From Flavobacterium salmonis (lineage in GTDB: Bacteria > Bacteroidota > Bacteroidia > Flavobacteriales > Flavobacteriaceae), in NCBI RefSeq assembly GCF_903819435.1, contig NZ_CAIJDP010000060.1, positions 62,001-126,000 of the forward strand: 64,000 nucleotides of DNA, given 5' to 3'. Both the position numbers and the translations under genes were made by a program. The notes under the pieces are model-generated. The model was not told the origin of the DNA. It saw only the letters and a program-made list of their open reading frames with translations, and did not search any database. Positions 9,403-19,369 of the stretch are shown piece by piece; positions within the stretch are counted from its first letter, which is position 1, and every line of letters begins with the position of its first letter.

Positions 9403-9433
9403 AAAGCAGTGTCATAAAAACACTGCTTTTTTA
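9403..9433 (+). terminator. terminator after rteC
   Basis: AAAGCAGTG (9403-9411) pairs with CACTGCTTT (9421-9429) and is followed by a T-run. It separates the regulatory operon from the excision operon. Confidence 0.75.
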
Positions 9434-9656
9434 TTGTATCTGCCCATATCCACCCATTGGCAGAATACTCCTGCGGCCTTAGTTTATTAACCAACAAAAA
9501 TGAACAAACGTTGATACACAAGGCATTGTTTATTTTTCTGAAATCTCAAAAAAAATACTTTTCAATTGGCAAGCCTTGGCAGAAAATGTCATTAATGCGT
9601 TCCAATTTTGCATAGATCATTAATCGAGAATTAGTAATTGATAAAACATAGCTATT

Positions 9657-9974
9657 ATGAATATCGACAGAATGGAATTTATGTCATGGATGGAGCGTAT
9701 AATGGATCGCTTCGATATACTGGGCGAACACTTTGAAAATGCCCAGAAACAAAAGAGCGCTATTGATGGGGAAGAATTGCTGGACAGTCAGGATCTGTTT
9801 ATGATGCTGAAGGTCAGCTCTCGTTCTTTACAGCGTTACCGATCCTCGGGTAAGCTTCCCTATTATACCATTAGCGGCAAACTGTACTATAAACTATCTG
9901 ATGTAAACCAGTTTGTCCGCGATAGCTTTTCTGCTCCACTGAGAAAACATATTAAGACAATTCCGGACAAATAA
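9657..9974 (+). CDS. helix-turn-helix protein, Xis-like
   Basis: A 105-residue protein with an excisionase/MerR-type helix-turn-helix (HTH_17 style) in residues 37-85: LLDSQDLFMMLKVSSRSLQRYR then SGKLPYYTISGKLYYKLSDV, the usual wing that reads a site next to the att core. Position and size match Xis2c/Xis2d of CTnDOT, but only one such gene is present here. It is the first gene after the rteC terminator and precedes the DUF3945 and topoisomerase genes. It probably bends att DNA for excision and may also activate tra genes, as known for Xis2c/2d. Confidence 0.75.
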   Translation: MNIDRMEFMSWMERIMDRFDILGEHFENAQKQKSAIDGEELLDSQDLFMMLKVSSRSLQRYRSSGKLPYYTISGKLYYKLSDVNQFVRDSFSAPLRKHIKTIPDK

Positions 9975-10055
9975 AGCCTCAAAAAGACTTGAAGAGCCTG
10001 GCTATTGAGCTTTGGTTTACTTTCGATCCTACTTTAACAAAACTGAAAATATATT

Positions 10056-11498
10056 ATGAGTGAACAAGAGAAACCCAAACAAGAAACTCCAGAGCAAGTG
10101 ACAGACATTCTTTTAGTACTGGACCAGGAAAAAATGAAAATTGTGGCTGTAAAAGGAATTGATAAAAATGGAGAATTGGAAACAGTTCCCGCTGATAAAA
10201 AAAATCAAAATCAATTTATGCGGGTTGATAAACAAGGAGATTTGCTGTCCAACTTCTTTTCCAATTTCTTTAGCCAGCTAAAAAATCCGACCCGTTTCAA
10301 CTTTTTCAAAGTGCCACAACTGCTGTCTGTAGATATTGCTGCAGAAATGCAAAAACAGATTGATAATCCAAAGCCCGAAGGCGAAAAACTAATGAAAGAA
10401 TATGAAGTTAAGATGGAATTACAAAAAGATAACAAAGTAGAAAATCATAAAAACATGGAAACAACACAAACAACAACAGAAACAAGCGAGTATCGCTTTA
10501 AACCAGAACAAATCGATTGGGATACCATGAACAATCTGGGACTCAGCAAAGAAAAACTCGAAAAGATGAATCTGCTTGAACCGTTACTTAAAGGGTACAA
10601 GTCAAATGAACTGGTTCCCATCAGCCTTAATTTAGGAACTGCTATCACACGAATGGATGCAAGGCTGTCATTACAGTCAAATGAAGAAGGACAGGTTGTA
10701 GTTGCCATTCACGGTATAAGGAAAGAACCAACATTAAATTTTCCGTTTTTCGGGCATGAATTTAGCAAAGAAGATAAGGACAACCTGCTTAAAACCGGCA
10801 ATATGGGTCGTGTTGTAGATCTTACCAATCTCAAAACAGGAGAACCAGTTCCCTCAATCATCAGTGTAGACAGGCTTACCAATGAATTAGTAGCCCTTCA
10901 TGTGGATAAGATAAAAATCCCGGATGAAATCAAAGGAATCAAACTTAATGAAGAACAAAAACAAACCTTAATGGAAGGAAAACCGCTTTACATCGAGGGT
11001 ATGATCTCCAAAAAAGGGGATCCATTTAATGCTACTGTCCAGTTTAATGCCGATAAACGATATGTCGAATTCCAATTTGACAGAACCCAGAGTATTGGTC
11101 AAACCCAAAATAACCAGCAGCAAAACCAGGAAGTTCCAAAAACCATACGAGGCAAAGAGCTCAGTGAGCATCAGTACGAACAATTTGCAGCAGGAAAAAC
11201 CATTTATGTAGACGGATTGGTGGATAAACAAGGTAAAGAATACAAAGGGTATCTGACTTTCAATAAAGATACCGGTAAAGCCGGTTTTTCGTTTAGCAAT
11301 CCTAACAGTGTGAAGGTTCAGCCAGCCGAAGAACATAAAACCCAGACAGCTGTCAATTCCGAAGGTAAAACCAATGAGGCTACTAAAAATAGCACAGAAC
11401 CTCTAAAATCAGGACAAAAAGAACCTGACAGCAAGAAACAACAGGAAGAACAAGAGCAAGATAACACACAAGCCAAGAGCAAAGGCAGAAAAATGTAA
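10056..11498 (+). CDS. DUF3945/DUF4099-type ICE protein
   Basis: A 480-residue protein. Residues 15-100 resemble DUF4099 (ILLVLDQEKMKIVAVKGID, FFKVPQLLSV). Residues about 140-400 hold DUF3945-type repeats: two similar copies around KLNEEQKQTLMEGKPLYIEGM and LSEHQYEQFAAGKTIYVDGL, each followed by a short beta unit with Lys-Gly-Tyr and Phe-Asn. The tail is Gln/Glu/Lys-rich and disordered. It occupies the place of orf3 in the CTnDOT excision operon, between the Xis-like gene and topoisomerase III. Biochemical role unknown; DNA binding during excision is a guess from position. Confidence 0.8.
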   Translation: MSEQEKPKQETPEQVTDILLVLDQEKMKIVAVKGIDKNGELETVPADKKNQNQFMRVDKQGDLLSNFFSNFFSQLKNPTRFNFFKVPQLLSVDIAAEMQKQIDNPKPEGEKLMKEYEVKMELQKDNKVENHKNMETTQTTTETSEYRFKPEQIDWDTMNNLGLSKEKLEKMNLLEPLLKGYKSNELVPISLNLGTAITRMDARLSLQSNEEGQVVVAIHGIRKEPTLNFPFFGHEFSKEDKDNLLKTGNMGRVVDLTNLKTGEPVPSIISVDRLTNELVALHVDKIKIPDEIKGIKLNEEQKQTLMEGKPLYIEGMISKKGDPFNATVQFNADKRYVEFQFDRTQSIGQTQNNQQQNQEVPKTIRGKELSEHQYEQFAAGKTIYVDGLVDKQGKEYKGYLTFNKDTGKAGFSFSNPNSVKVQPAEEHKTQTAVNSEGKTNEATKNSTEPLKSGQKEPDSKKQQEEQEQDNTQAKSKGRKM

Positions 11499-11516
11499 TC
11501 ATAAAAACATTAAGAT

Positions 11517-13607
11517 ATGAAAGCAGTGATTACTGAAAAACCAAGTGTTGCCCGTGAAATAGCCTTATTATTAGGCGCAGCAAATAAGGAAAATGGTTTC
11601 TATACAGGAAATGGTTATACGGTAACTTGGGCTTTGGGTCATTTGGTAGGACTTGGTTTGCCTGAAGATTATGGATTTTCAGGCTTCCAAAAAGATGTCT
11701 TGCCAATATTGCCTAAGCCTTTTCTGTTAAAAGTTCGAAAAGTAAAAAAAGCGAAAGGCTATGTTACTGATACAGGTGCTGTAAAACAGCTTAAAATCAT
11801 CGCACAGGTAATAAAAAGCTGTGACAGCATTATTGTGGCTACTGATGCCGGACGTGAAGGAGAATTGATTTTCCGTTATATCTACCAATACCTGCAATGT
11901 AAGAAACCATTTGAACGGTTGTGGATTAGCTCTCTTACTGAGAAAGCCATCAAACAGGGATTTGATAATCTCAAACCAGGCAGTGATTTTGATGGTTTGT
12001 ATCTGGCCGCAAGGGCAAGAAGCCGTGCCGATTGGCTTGTAGGTATCAATGCCTCACAGGCACTCAGTATTTCCGCAGGCAATAGTATTTATACATTAGG
12101 AAGAGTACAAACACCAACGCTGGCTTTAATCTGTAAACGATATTTGGAAAACAAAAGTTTTGCAATTAAGACGTACTGGCAGCTGCAGCTTAGCCATCAA
12201 AAAGAGTTTATTAACTTTATAAGTTTATCCAAAAACAAATGGGATGATAAAAAACAAGCTGATGCTATTTTCAAGTCCATTCAGCGAAGCAAAACTGCCA
12301 ATGTTACTTCGGTAGAAAGTAAAACCATTACAGAACATCCTCCTCTCCTTTTTGATCTAACGGGCCTACAGAAAGAGGCCAATAAAAAGCTGAACTTTTC
12401 AGCAGAAGAAACGCTCTCTATTGTCCAAAGCTTGTACGAAAAGAGATTCATCAGCTATCCAAGGACCGGAAGCAAATATATCCCTGAAGATCTTTGGGAT
12501 GAAATTTCTAATCTGGTCAGAGCATTGGAAAACAAACCCTCTTGTAAAGAAGCCTTTGCCAGAATAAAATGGGGACGATTGAATAAACGCATAGTTAATG
12601 ACCTGAAAGTGACCGATCATCATGGGCTGCTTATTACAGAGAAAATACCCTCTGTATTACCTGCTAAGGAAAATTCTATTTATGATATGATTGCCCTACG
12701 GTTATTAGAAGCAGTTTCCGAGGCTAGTATAAAAGAAATTACAGACATAACGTTAAATGTTTTGCATCATGATTTTTCTTTGAAAGGTTCTAAAGTCATG
12801 CAGGCAGGATGGCGTGCCATTAAAGGAAGTTTTTTTGACGAAGAAAGTGAACACATTCAGGAGCTGCCAGAACTAAAAGTTGGCGATGAAGTTAAAATCA
12901 AAGAAGCAGTTGTACTGGAAAAGAAAACGAAGCCTCCTGTTTTATATACAGAAGCGGGGCTTTTATCTGCTATGGAAACAGCCGGAAAGGAAATTGAAAG
13001 TGAAGATGCTCGAAAAGCGTTACAAAATATTGGAATAGGTACGCCCGCGACAAGAGCTGGTATCATAGAGATACTTTTTAGCAGAAAGTATATTCAGCGA
13101 CAAAAAAAATCCCTGATACCAACTGAAAAAGGACTGCAAGTGTACAATCTTGTCAAAGATAAGAAAATTGCAGATGTAGCAATGACCGGCGAATGGGAAT
13201 TGGCTTTAGAAAAAATAGAACATAATCAAATTGATTTTGATGTATTCCAAAAAGAAATTGAAGCTTATGTAACTTCTATCACTGCAGAACTTCTTAATGC
13301 TTCCATAGCAACTGAAAATTTACCTGTTCTTATTTGTCCTAAATGCAGAAACAACCAATTACTCATCAAAGATATACTTGTCAAATGTCCCGATGACAAT
13401 TGCAAATGGATTCAATTTAGAAATATTTGCGGAGTTCAGCTAAGTATAGAAAATATAGAAAATTTAGTTAATAAGGGAAGTACCTCTCTTTTAAAAGGTA
13501 TGATGAGTAAGTCTGGAAAGAAATTTGATGCATATGTGGTGCTTAGTGCGGATGGGAAGACAGTTTTTGAGTTTGACAAAGCAAAAAATAAATTATCAAA
13601 TTTTTAA
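11517..13607 (+). CDS. topB: type IA DNA topoisomerase III (Exc-like)
   Basis: A 696-residue topoisomerase of the TopB/Exc type, which relaxes or decatenates DNA through a 5' phosphotyrosine. The TOPRIM domain starts at the N-terminus (ITEKPSVA; then VATDAGREGELIFRYIY near residue 105). The active-site tyrosine is Tyr314 in FISYPRTGSKYI. A gate-domain GIGTPATRAGIIE motif follows near 500, and a single Cys4 zinc finger (CPKC ... CPDDNC) near 605-625. In CTnDOT the Exc protein has this fold and is needed for excision in vivo. It ends the excision operon just before a strong terminator. Confidence 0.92.
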   Translation: MKAVITEKPSVAREIALLLGAANKENGFYTGNGYTVTWALGHLVGLGLPEDYGFSGFQKDVLPILPKPFLLKVRKVKKAKGYVTDTGAVKQLKIIAQVIKSCDSIIVATDAGREGELIFRYIYQYLQCKKPFERLWISSLTEKAIKQGFDNLKPGSDFDGLYLAARARSRADWLVGINASQALSISAGNSIYTLGRVQTPTLALICKRYLENKSFAIKTYWQLQLSHQKEFINFISLSKNKWDDKKQADAIFKSIQRSKTANVTSVESKTITEHPPLLFDLTGLQKEANKKLNFSAEETLSIVQSLYEKRFISYPRTGSKYIPEDLWDEISNLVRALENKPSCKEAFARIKWGRLNKRIVNDLKVTDHHGLLITEKIPSVLPAKENSIYDMIALRLLEAVSEASIKEITDITLNVLHHDFSLKGSKVMQAGWRAIKGSFFDEESEHIQELPELKVGDEVKIKEAVVLEKKTKPPVLYTEAGLLSAMETAGKEIESEDARKALQNIGIGTPATRAGIIEILFSRKYIQRQKKSLIPTEKGLQVYNLVKDKKIADVAMTGEWELALEKIEHNQIDFDVFQKEIEAYVTSITAELLNASIATENLPVLICPKCRNNQLLIKDILVKCPDDNCKWIQFRNICGVQLSIENIENLVNKGSTSLLKGMMSKSGKKFDAYVVLSADGKTVFEFDKAKNKLSNF

Positions 13608-13743
13608 ATCTATTCTATTAGAAATTATTAGCGTAGCCTTACATGATTGGATTTAAAAATATGGAAAAAGCAAACAATTAACGGCACCATTATTTATCGG
13701 ATAATGGAATTAGAACTATTAAAAGAATATTTAGAGTCGTTTT

Positions 13744-13794
13744 AAAAAGAATGAGGTTTTCCGAAAATTACTTTCGGAAAACCTCATTCTTTTT
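13744..13794. terminator. very strong bidirectional terminator
   Basis: A perfect stem of about 22 base pairs: the left arm covers 13744-13766 (core GAATGAGGTTTTCCGAAA) and the right arm 13772-13794, with loop ATTAC, flanked by A and T runs. It lies between the converging topoisomerase and XRE-type genes. Confidence 0.9.
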
Positions 13795-13828
13795 ATTTTT
13801 TTGTTATATTAAAGTATAAGTAAGTGTC

Positions 13829-14266
13829 TCACTTTATAATGGTCAGATATTCTAATTTATCTGATTTCCACAATAAAAATTCTTCTTCGCTTAATGGTGT
13901 TGTAGAAATTACTTCATATTTTTTTTTTGAAACTTCTTCATGGACTTTTTTAGAGTAAGGCTTTGCACTTTTAAACAATTTTATTCTCATTCGAACAATA
14001 TCATGCTTAATAATTTCTGGTGGAAACAAATCTGCATAATTTTGTAAGTTAAATATGTTGACAATTCTATTGACAAGACGAATATTATACCTTGCCCTTT
14101 GTTTGAGGTTTTCTACTTTACTCACAAATCCTTCAGATAAATCTAACTTTTGTGACAAAGCCACTTGAGAAATATAAGGAATTGCACTAATTCTCATATC
14201 TCTAACTTTTTCAATTAAATAAAAATCTAATTGGGAAATTACTATTTCTATTACTTCTTCTTCCAT
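13829..14266 (-). CDS. XRE-type helix-turn-helix protein
   Basis: A 145-residue protein. Residues 25-65 form a Cro/C1-type helix-turn-helix (ISQVALSQKLDLSEGFVSKVEN), the pattern of a small phage-type repressor. The C-terminal 70 residues are charged and without a known domain. It stands alone on the minus strand between the excision operon and the SusC cargo, with its promoter facing the 14267-14892 region. It may repress its own gene or the neighbouring cargo; nothing in the sequence shows which. Confidence 0.75.
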   Translation of the reverse strand: MEEEVIEIVISQLDFYLIEKVRDMRISAIPYISQVALSQKLDLSEGFVSKVENLKQRARYNIRLVNRIVNIFNLQNYADLFPPEIIKHDIVRMRIKLFKSAKPYSKKVHEEVSKKKYEVISTTPLSEEEFLLWKSDKLEYLTIIK

Positions 14267-14442
14267 GATTATAAAAAATGAAAGAAATGCCTTTTTTTAA
14301 AAATATACACATCTACAGGTGGATGTGTTTGTTTTTTTATTATATTTGAAAATTAAATAATCATTCAATGAGAAAATCTGAATATGATTGTTTATTTTTG
14401 CGATTCTTCATATAAAAATATTTGAAGCATTCGCTTTGAATC

Positions 14443-14580
14443 TCGAACAGAAAACTGGTAATTTTTAACACGCGAGATGATAAGTATGATGCTCACGCTT
14501 TATTGGCGTGGGCTCTCTTATTGTTGTGTGGGTATACCAGTACCTCTGTTCGATAAGCTGAGTTCCGCGCCTTTTTTTAG
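14443..14580 (+). ncRNA. candidate structured RNA upstream of SusC
   Basis: TCGAACAGA (14443-14451) pairs with TCTGTTCGA (14545-14553), and directly inside it ACTGGTA (14454-14460) pairs with TACCAGT (14535-14541). An inner hairpin joins GCTCACGC (14491-14498) to GCGTGGGC (14506-14513), with one G-T pair. A GCGCC and a run of seven T follow at 14568-14578, like a transcript end. The nested stems suggest a folded RNA of about 110-130 bases on the plus strand or a leader element. I cannot match it to a named RNA family. Confidence 0.4.
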
Positions 14581-14812
14581 GTCTTAATTTTTCTCTGCTT
14601 TATTCTTAGCAATCTTCTTTATTTCATTAGTGTCGCATCAACATTTTTTGTTTAACAATTAATCATTTGCCTGCCTATGAAATAAACCTTTGTGATATTT
14701 AGTGCCTGTACTGTTTAAATTTTATTTGAATTAGTAAAACAGTATGGGCTTTTAAATCTCATGTTACTTTCTCATTTTTAACAAGGTTTCCTCTTGAAAC
14801 TAAACAAAAAAA

Positions 14813-14849
14813 GGCCCTCTATCCAATGTTGACGCACGAATAGAGAGCC
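14813..14849 (+). promoter_or_regulatory. leader hairpin before susC
   Basis: GGCCCTCTAT (14813-14822) pairs with ATAGAGAGCC (14840-14849) with one mismatch, about 44 bases before the SusC start. It may act as an attenuator or stabilise the mRNA 5' end; role inferred. Confidence 0.4.
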
Positions 14850-14892
14850 GGAGAATAAATAAAACATTGTTTCACTTAACTAATCCAAAATT

Positions 14893-17800
14893 ATGAAAAT
14901 TTTTTCATTGAATAAAGGGTTGGCGGCACTTTGGTATCCGTTTATTTTCGGGTTCTACCTCTTTTGTACACCAGCCTTAGCACGTAATACCTTGCGATTT
15001 TCCACATCACAACAACAAGCGCAGGTTACTGGCACCGTTACTGATGGTACTCTTCCACTTTCAGGAGTCAGTATTTCGGTAAAAAACCAGAAAAATACTG
15101 TCATTACAGACTTCGACGGTAGATTTACGATAGCAGTATCACCTACTGATATTCTTATTTTTAACTACATTGGTTTTAAAACAATAGAAATTCCTATTGC
15201 CCGTCGATCAGTAATCAATGTTCAAATGCAGGAAGATGCTACAGCTCTTCAGGAAGTAAAAATAAATGCGGGATATTATTCCGTTAAAGAAAGCCAGCGC
15301 ACCGGAAGCATTTCAAAAATCAGTTCGAAGGATATTGAAAAACAACCCGTTACAAATGTACTCGCTACCATGCAGGGACGAATGGCTGGCGTGAATATAA
15401 CCCAAAATACAGGTGTAGCCGGTGGCGGTTTCGATATCCAAATCCGCGGACAAAATAGTTTACGTACCGATGGAAACAGACCTCTTTATATTATTGATGG
15501 TGTTCCTTACTCTTCTGATTCAGTAGGTTCAGATCTCACCGGAGTTGTTCTTCCGGGGCCTACAAGCCCCTTAAATAGTATTAACCCAAGTGATGTAGAT
15601 AGTATAGAGGTGCTTAAAGATGCCGATGCTACAGCTATCTATGGCTCAAGAGGTGCTAACGGAGTAGTTCTTATCACCACAAAAAAAGGAAAAGAAGGCA
15701 AAACCCGCTTTACCGCAAATGTCTCAGGAGGACTTGGAAAAGTAACCCGACTAATGGATTTAATGAATACTCAGCAATACCTGCAAATGCGCAGAGAAGC
15801 TTTCACCAACGATGGTATACAATATGGACCAACAGACTATGATGTAAATGGAACTTGGGATCAGAACCGCTATACCAATTGGCAGAAAGTATTCATTGGT
15901 GGAACTTCCGAGATCAATGATTTGCAAGCATCCTTAACAGGAGGTTCTTCAGAGACACAATTTCTTGTGAGTGGTAATTTCCATAAAGAAACGACAGTGT
16001 TTCCCGGTGACTATGATTACAAAAAAGGTAATTTGCTTGCAAACCTGAATCATGAGTCCCAAAATAAAAAATTCAATATCAATTTTTCAATGGGCTATAC
16101 TGTACAAAAAAACTATCAACCGGGAGTTGATATCACACAACAGGCCATTCTTCTTGCCCCTAATGCTCCGGCATTATATAACGCTGAGGGAAATTTGAAC
16201 TGGGAGAACAGTACATGGAACAATCCGTTGAGTAATCTTGATGGAAAATATAAGTCAACAAGCAATGACCTTTTTGTCAATGGTTTATTATCCTATGCAA
16301 TCGTGTCCAATTTAATTGCTAAAACAAGTTTTGGTTTTACCGATACACGATTTGATGATAGCCGCACACAACCGTCTACTATGTATGACCCTGCCGCTGG
16401 AATAGGAAGCGAATCTTCATTTATCGATGTCAATAACACGTCAAGAAAATCATGGATTTTTGAACCTCAATTATCGTGGTCAAAAAAAATTGGCAAAGGT
16501 AAAACGGAAATACTCCTAGGTGCTACCTATCAACAGCAAACGGCAAACCAGCTTGTACAGGAAGCCATCGGATTCAGTAGCAATAGTCTGATTTATAATC
16601 TATCTTCTGCTTTTTCCGTATTTAATGACACACATAGTCAGTCAGTCTATAAATATCAAGCCTTTTTCGGGAGAGCCAATTTTTCATGGAACGAGTGTTA
16701 CATCCTTAATCTAACCGGGCGCAGGGATGGTTCAAGCAGATTTGGTCCCGGCAGACAATTTGCCACTTTTGGAGCCATAGGAAGTGCGTGGCTTTTTTCA
16801 AATGAACCTTTTGTAAAAAATAATCTTGATTTCTTAAGTTTTGGAAAGTTGAGGGTAAGTTATGGTACAACTGGAAACGACCAGATTGGAGATTACCAAT
16901 TTTTAGACACCTATGGATCTTCAGGAAATAATTATGGTGGTATTATCGGCTTGCAGCCCACACGCTTGTTCAACCCAAATTTTGGCTGGGAAATTAATAA
17001 AAAACTAGAACTGGCATTAGAAACCGGATTTTTTAAAGACCGAATCTTTATAACCGCTGGCTGGTACAGTAATCGCTCATTGAATCAACTCGTCGGGATT
17101 CCACTTCCGGCATCAACAGGATTCAATTCTCTACAGTCAAACTTAGATGCCACAGTACAAAACAAAGGAATCGAACTCACTCTTAGAACAGTCAATTTTC
17201 AAAGGCAGTCCTTTAACTGGTCCAGCAGTTTTAATTTAACCATTGCCCGAAATAAACTATTGTCTTTTCCTAATCTAAAAGAATCAACCTACAAGAACCA
17301 ATTTGTAATAGGAGAGCCTTTAAATATTAAAAAAGTATACCATTACACCGGCATAAATCCACAAACAGGCATCTACCAATTTGAAGATTACAATGGCGAT
17401 GGTACAATTACAGCAGTAGAGGATAAACAATCTATACGAGATTTGAATCCCAAATATTTTGGAGGCTTTCAAAATACGATTACTTACAAAAATTGGCAAT
17501 TTGATTTTTTGTTCCAGTTTGTGAACCAATTGAATTATAACGGTGCTTACCGAACAGGATTACCCGGCAGTATGAGAAATCAACCAACAGCAGTAATCGA
17601 CCATTGGCAAAATCCCGGAGATAATGCAACGTATCAAAAATATTCTACAGGGGTAAATAGTCAGGCAGCAGATGCATTTAATAAATATTATCAAAGCGAT
17701 GCCATGATAACAGATGCTTCGTACGTCCGTCTCAAAAATGTGTCCCTATCGTACACTATTCCCGAGCAGTGGCTCAAAGGAGTAAAATGCCGACTGGTAT

Positions 17801-17919
17801 TTCAGGGGCAAAATCTCTTTACAATTACGTCATTCAAAGGTGCTGATCCAGAGTCCAGATTTAGTATGAGCCTTCCGCCATTAAAGGTATTTACAACTGG
17901 ACTCCAGCTCACTTTTTAA
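14893..17919 (+). CDS. SusC/RagA-type TonB-dependent outer-membrane transporter
   Basis: A 1008-residue TonB-dependent channel of the SusC type, which imports glycans, peptides or other large substrates with a SusD lipoprotein lid. It has a signal peptide (about 1-30), a carboxypeptidase-regulatory-like domain (VTGTVTDGTLPLSGVSISV to IGFKTIEIPI), a plug domain with IQIRGQNSLRTDG and PLYIIDGVPY (about 160-230), then a 22-strand barrel ending in an aromatic residue (TTGLQLTF). There is no sign of a sigma-interacting N-terminal extension. It is followed after 18 bases by SusD and then an S9 peptidase, so a peptide substrate is likelier than a glycan; that is inference. Confidence 0.93.
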   Translation: MKIFSLNKGLAALWYPFIFGFYLFCTPALARNTLRFSTSQQQAQVTGTVTDGTLPLSGVSISVKNQKNTVITDFDGRFTIAVSPTDILIFNYIGFKTIEIPIARRSVINVQMQEDATALQEVKINAGYYSVKESQRTGSISKISSKDIEKQPVTNVLATMQGRMAGVNITQNTGVAGGGFDIQIRGQNSLRTDGNRPLYIIDGVPYSSDSVGSDLTGVVLPGPTSPLNSINPSDVDSIEVLKDADATAIYGSRGANGVVLITTKKGKEGKTRFTANVSGGLGKVTRLMDLMNTQQYLQMRREAFTNDGIQYGPTDYDVNGTWDQNRYTNWQKVFIGGTSEINDLQASLTGGSSETQFLVSGNFHKETTVFPGDYDYKKGNLLANLNHESQNKKFNINFSMGYTVQKNYQPGVDITQQAILLAPNAPALYNAEGNLNWENSTWNNPLSNLDGKYKSTSNDLFVNGLLSYAIVSNLIAKTSFGFTDTRFDDSRTQPSTMYDPAAGIGSESSFIDVNNTSRKSWIFEPQLSWSKKIGKGKTEILLGATYQQQTANQLVQEAIGFSSNSLIYNLSSAFSVFNDTHSQSVYKYQAFFGRANFSWNECYILNLTGRRDGSSRFGPGRQFATFGAIGSAWLFSNEPFVKNNLDFLSFGKLRVSYGTTGNDQIGDYQFLDTYGSSGNNYGGIIGLQPTRLFNPNFGWEINKKLELALETGFFKDRIFITAGWYSNRSLNQLVGIPLPASTGFNSLQSNLDATVQNKGIELTLRTVNFQRQSFNWSSSFNLTIARNKLLSFPNLKESTYKNQFVIGEPLNIKKVYHYTGINPQTGIYQFEDYNGDGTITAVEDKQSIRDLNPKYFGGFQNTITYKNWQFDFLFQFVNQLNYNGAYRTGLPGSMRNQPTAVIDHWQNPGDNATYQKYSTGVNSQAADAFNKYYQSDAMITDASYVRLKNVSLSYTIPEQWLKGVKCRLVFQGQNLFTITSFKGADPESRFSMSLPPLKVFTTGLQLTF

Positions 17920-17937
17920 AATTATAATTCAAAAATC

Positions 17938-19368
17938 ATGAAAAAAAAATTAGTTTTTCGATTTATGCAACAGCATAAAATAGAAACGGTAAACCATAAC
18001 TTTCTTATTGGATTACTCGTACTCTGCATGCTTCTTGTGCATGGTTGTGATAGTTTTGTCGAAGTTGATCTTCCTACTTCTCAACTTACTGCCAGTGCCG
18101 TTTTTGAAGATAAGGCTACCGCAAATGCTGCTATGGCGAGCATATATGCAAAAATGAGAGATTCCGGTATTCTTAGCGGTAATCTTTCGGGTTTGTCCAA
18201 TCAAATGGGCAACTACACAGATGAACTGGTGTATTATGGAAGTATTACCGGTAAAACCCGTGATTTTTATAACAATGCGATCCTGCCATCCAATGCAGAA
18301 GTTTTTAACTGGTGGAGCACCAGTTACAATCAGATTTATGCGGCCAATGCGATTATTGAGGGAGTAAACGCTTCGACAGTGTTGAATCAAACAGATATAA
18401 AACAATTGACCGGAGAAGCACTATTTGTAAGATCATTAATGCATTTCTATCTTCAAAACCTGTACGGCGATGTCCCTTATATTATCACCACCAATTATCA
18501 GCAAAATAAAGTAGTATACAGAATGCCCTCTGCCGAGTTGTATTCCCATATTATCAGTGATTTGGAATTGGCGGTATCCTTCTTACCCGATGCCTATATT
18601 TCCAGCGACCGTATCCGTCCCAATAAATCGGTAGCAATGGCATTGCTGGCGCGAGTGTACCTTTATAACAAAAAATGGTCAGAAGCTTCCAATGCTGCTT
18701 CATACCTCATTAATAATACACAGACCTATGTTTGGGAGACCAATCTGGATGCCATATTTCTTAAAGCAAGCACCACAACAATTTGGCAGTTTATACCACG
18801 CACCAGTGGACAAAACACTCAGGAGGGCGAAACATTTATATTCAACGCTGGACCACCGTCACTTACTGCCTTAAGTTCTCAACTCATAAATTCATTTGAG
18901 ACGGGAGATCAGCGCAAAGTACATTGGGTAAAAGCAATCACTAAAGGTACAGACAAATGGTATCACGTCAATAAATACAAACAAAAATCAAAGACTCCAA
19001 GTTCTTTAGAATATTCCATTGTATTTCGTTTGGCAGAGCAATACCTGATTCGTGCTGAAGCGCGTGCTGAGCAAGGAGATCTTACAGGAGCGAAGGAAGA
19101 TTTGGATAAAATCAGAACTACAGCAGGACTTTCAGGTACTACCGCTGTAAGCAAACAAGATATCCTTAATGCCATCCTACAAGAGCGTAGAGTAGAGTTT
19201 TTCACGGAACAGGGAAATCGATTTTTCGATTTAAAAAGAGCAAATCTTTTGGACGGGGCGCTAGCTCCTGTCAAAGCAGGATGGAATCCAACAGATAGAT
19301 TACTACCGTTACCGGAGTCAGAACTCATACTCAATCCCAATCTAAATCCACAAAACCCCGGTAATTAA
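17938..19368 (+). CDS. SusD/RagB-type surface lipoprotein
   Basis: A 476-residue lipoprotein that pairs with the preceding SusC as substrate-binding lid. The start gives a long n-region, a hydrophobic core (LLVLCMLLVHG) and the lipobox Cys. Typical SusD features are the early VEVDLPTSQL block, the TPR helices with YLIRAEARAEQGDLTGAKEDL, and the C-terminal ERRVEFFTEQGNRFFDLKR and LLPLPESELILNPNL motifs. An internal ATG at 17965 would also leave the signal intact. Co-transcribed with SusC and the peptidase. Confidence 0.93.
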   Translation: MKKKLVFRFMQQHKIETVNHNFLIGLLVLCMLLVHGCDSFVEVDLPTSQLTASAVFEDKATANAAMASIYAKMRDSGILSGNLSGLSNQMGNYTDELVYYGSITGKTRDFYNNAILPSNAEVFNWWSTSYNQIYAANAIIEGVNASTVLNQTDIKQLTGEALFVRSLMHFYLQNLYGDVPYIITTNYQQNKVVYRMPSAELYSHIISDLELAVSFLPDAYISSDRIRPNKSVAMALLARVYLYNKKWSEASNAASYLINNTQTYVWETNLDAIFLKASTTTIWQFIPRTSGQNTQEGETFIFNAGPPSLTALSSQLINSFETGDQRKVHWVKAITKGTDKWYHVNKYKQKSKTPSSLEYSIVFRLAEQYLIRAEARAEQGDLTGAKEDLDKIRTTAGLSGTTAVSKQDILNAILQERRVEFFTEQGNRFFDLKRANLLDGALAPVKAGWNPTDRLLPLPESELILNPNLNPQNPGN

Positions 19369-19369
19369 A

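Larger units (their letters stand above)
14267..14892. other. 626-base leader region between divergent XRE and SusC genes
   Basis: No protein gene is visible. The stretch holds a large folded element at 14443-14580 and a smaller hairpin at 14813-14849 close to the SusC start. Promoters for both divergent genes should lie here, but I do not see an exact Bacteroidetes TAnnTTTG box at a convincing place. Confidence 0.5.

Noticed and set aside
14443..14553. attachment site or recombinase target
   Set aside because: Nested stems and the T-run fit an RNA better; there is no integrase or matching second copy in the window.
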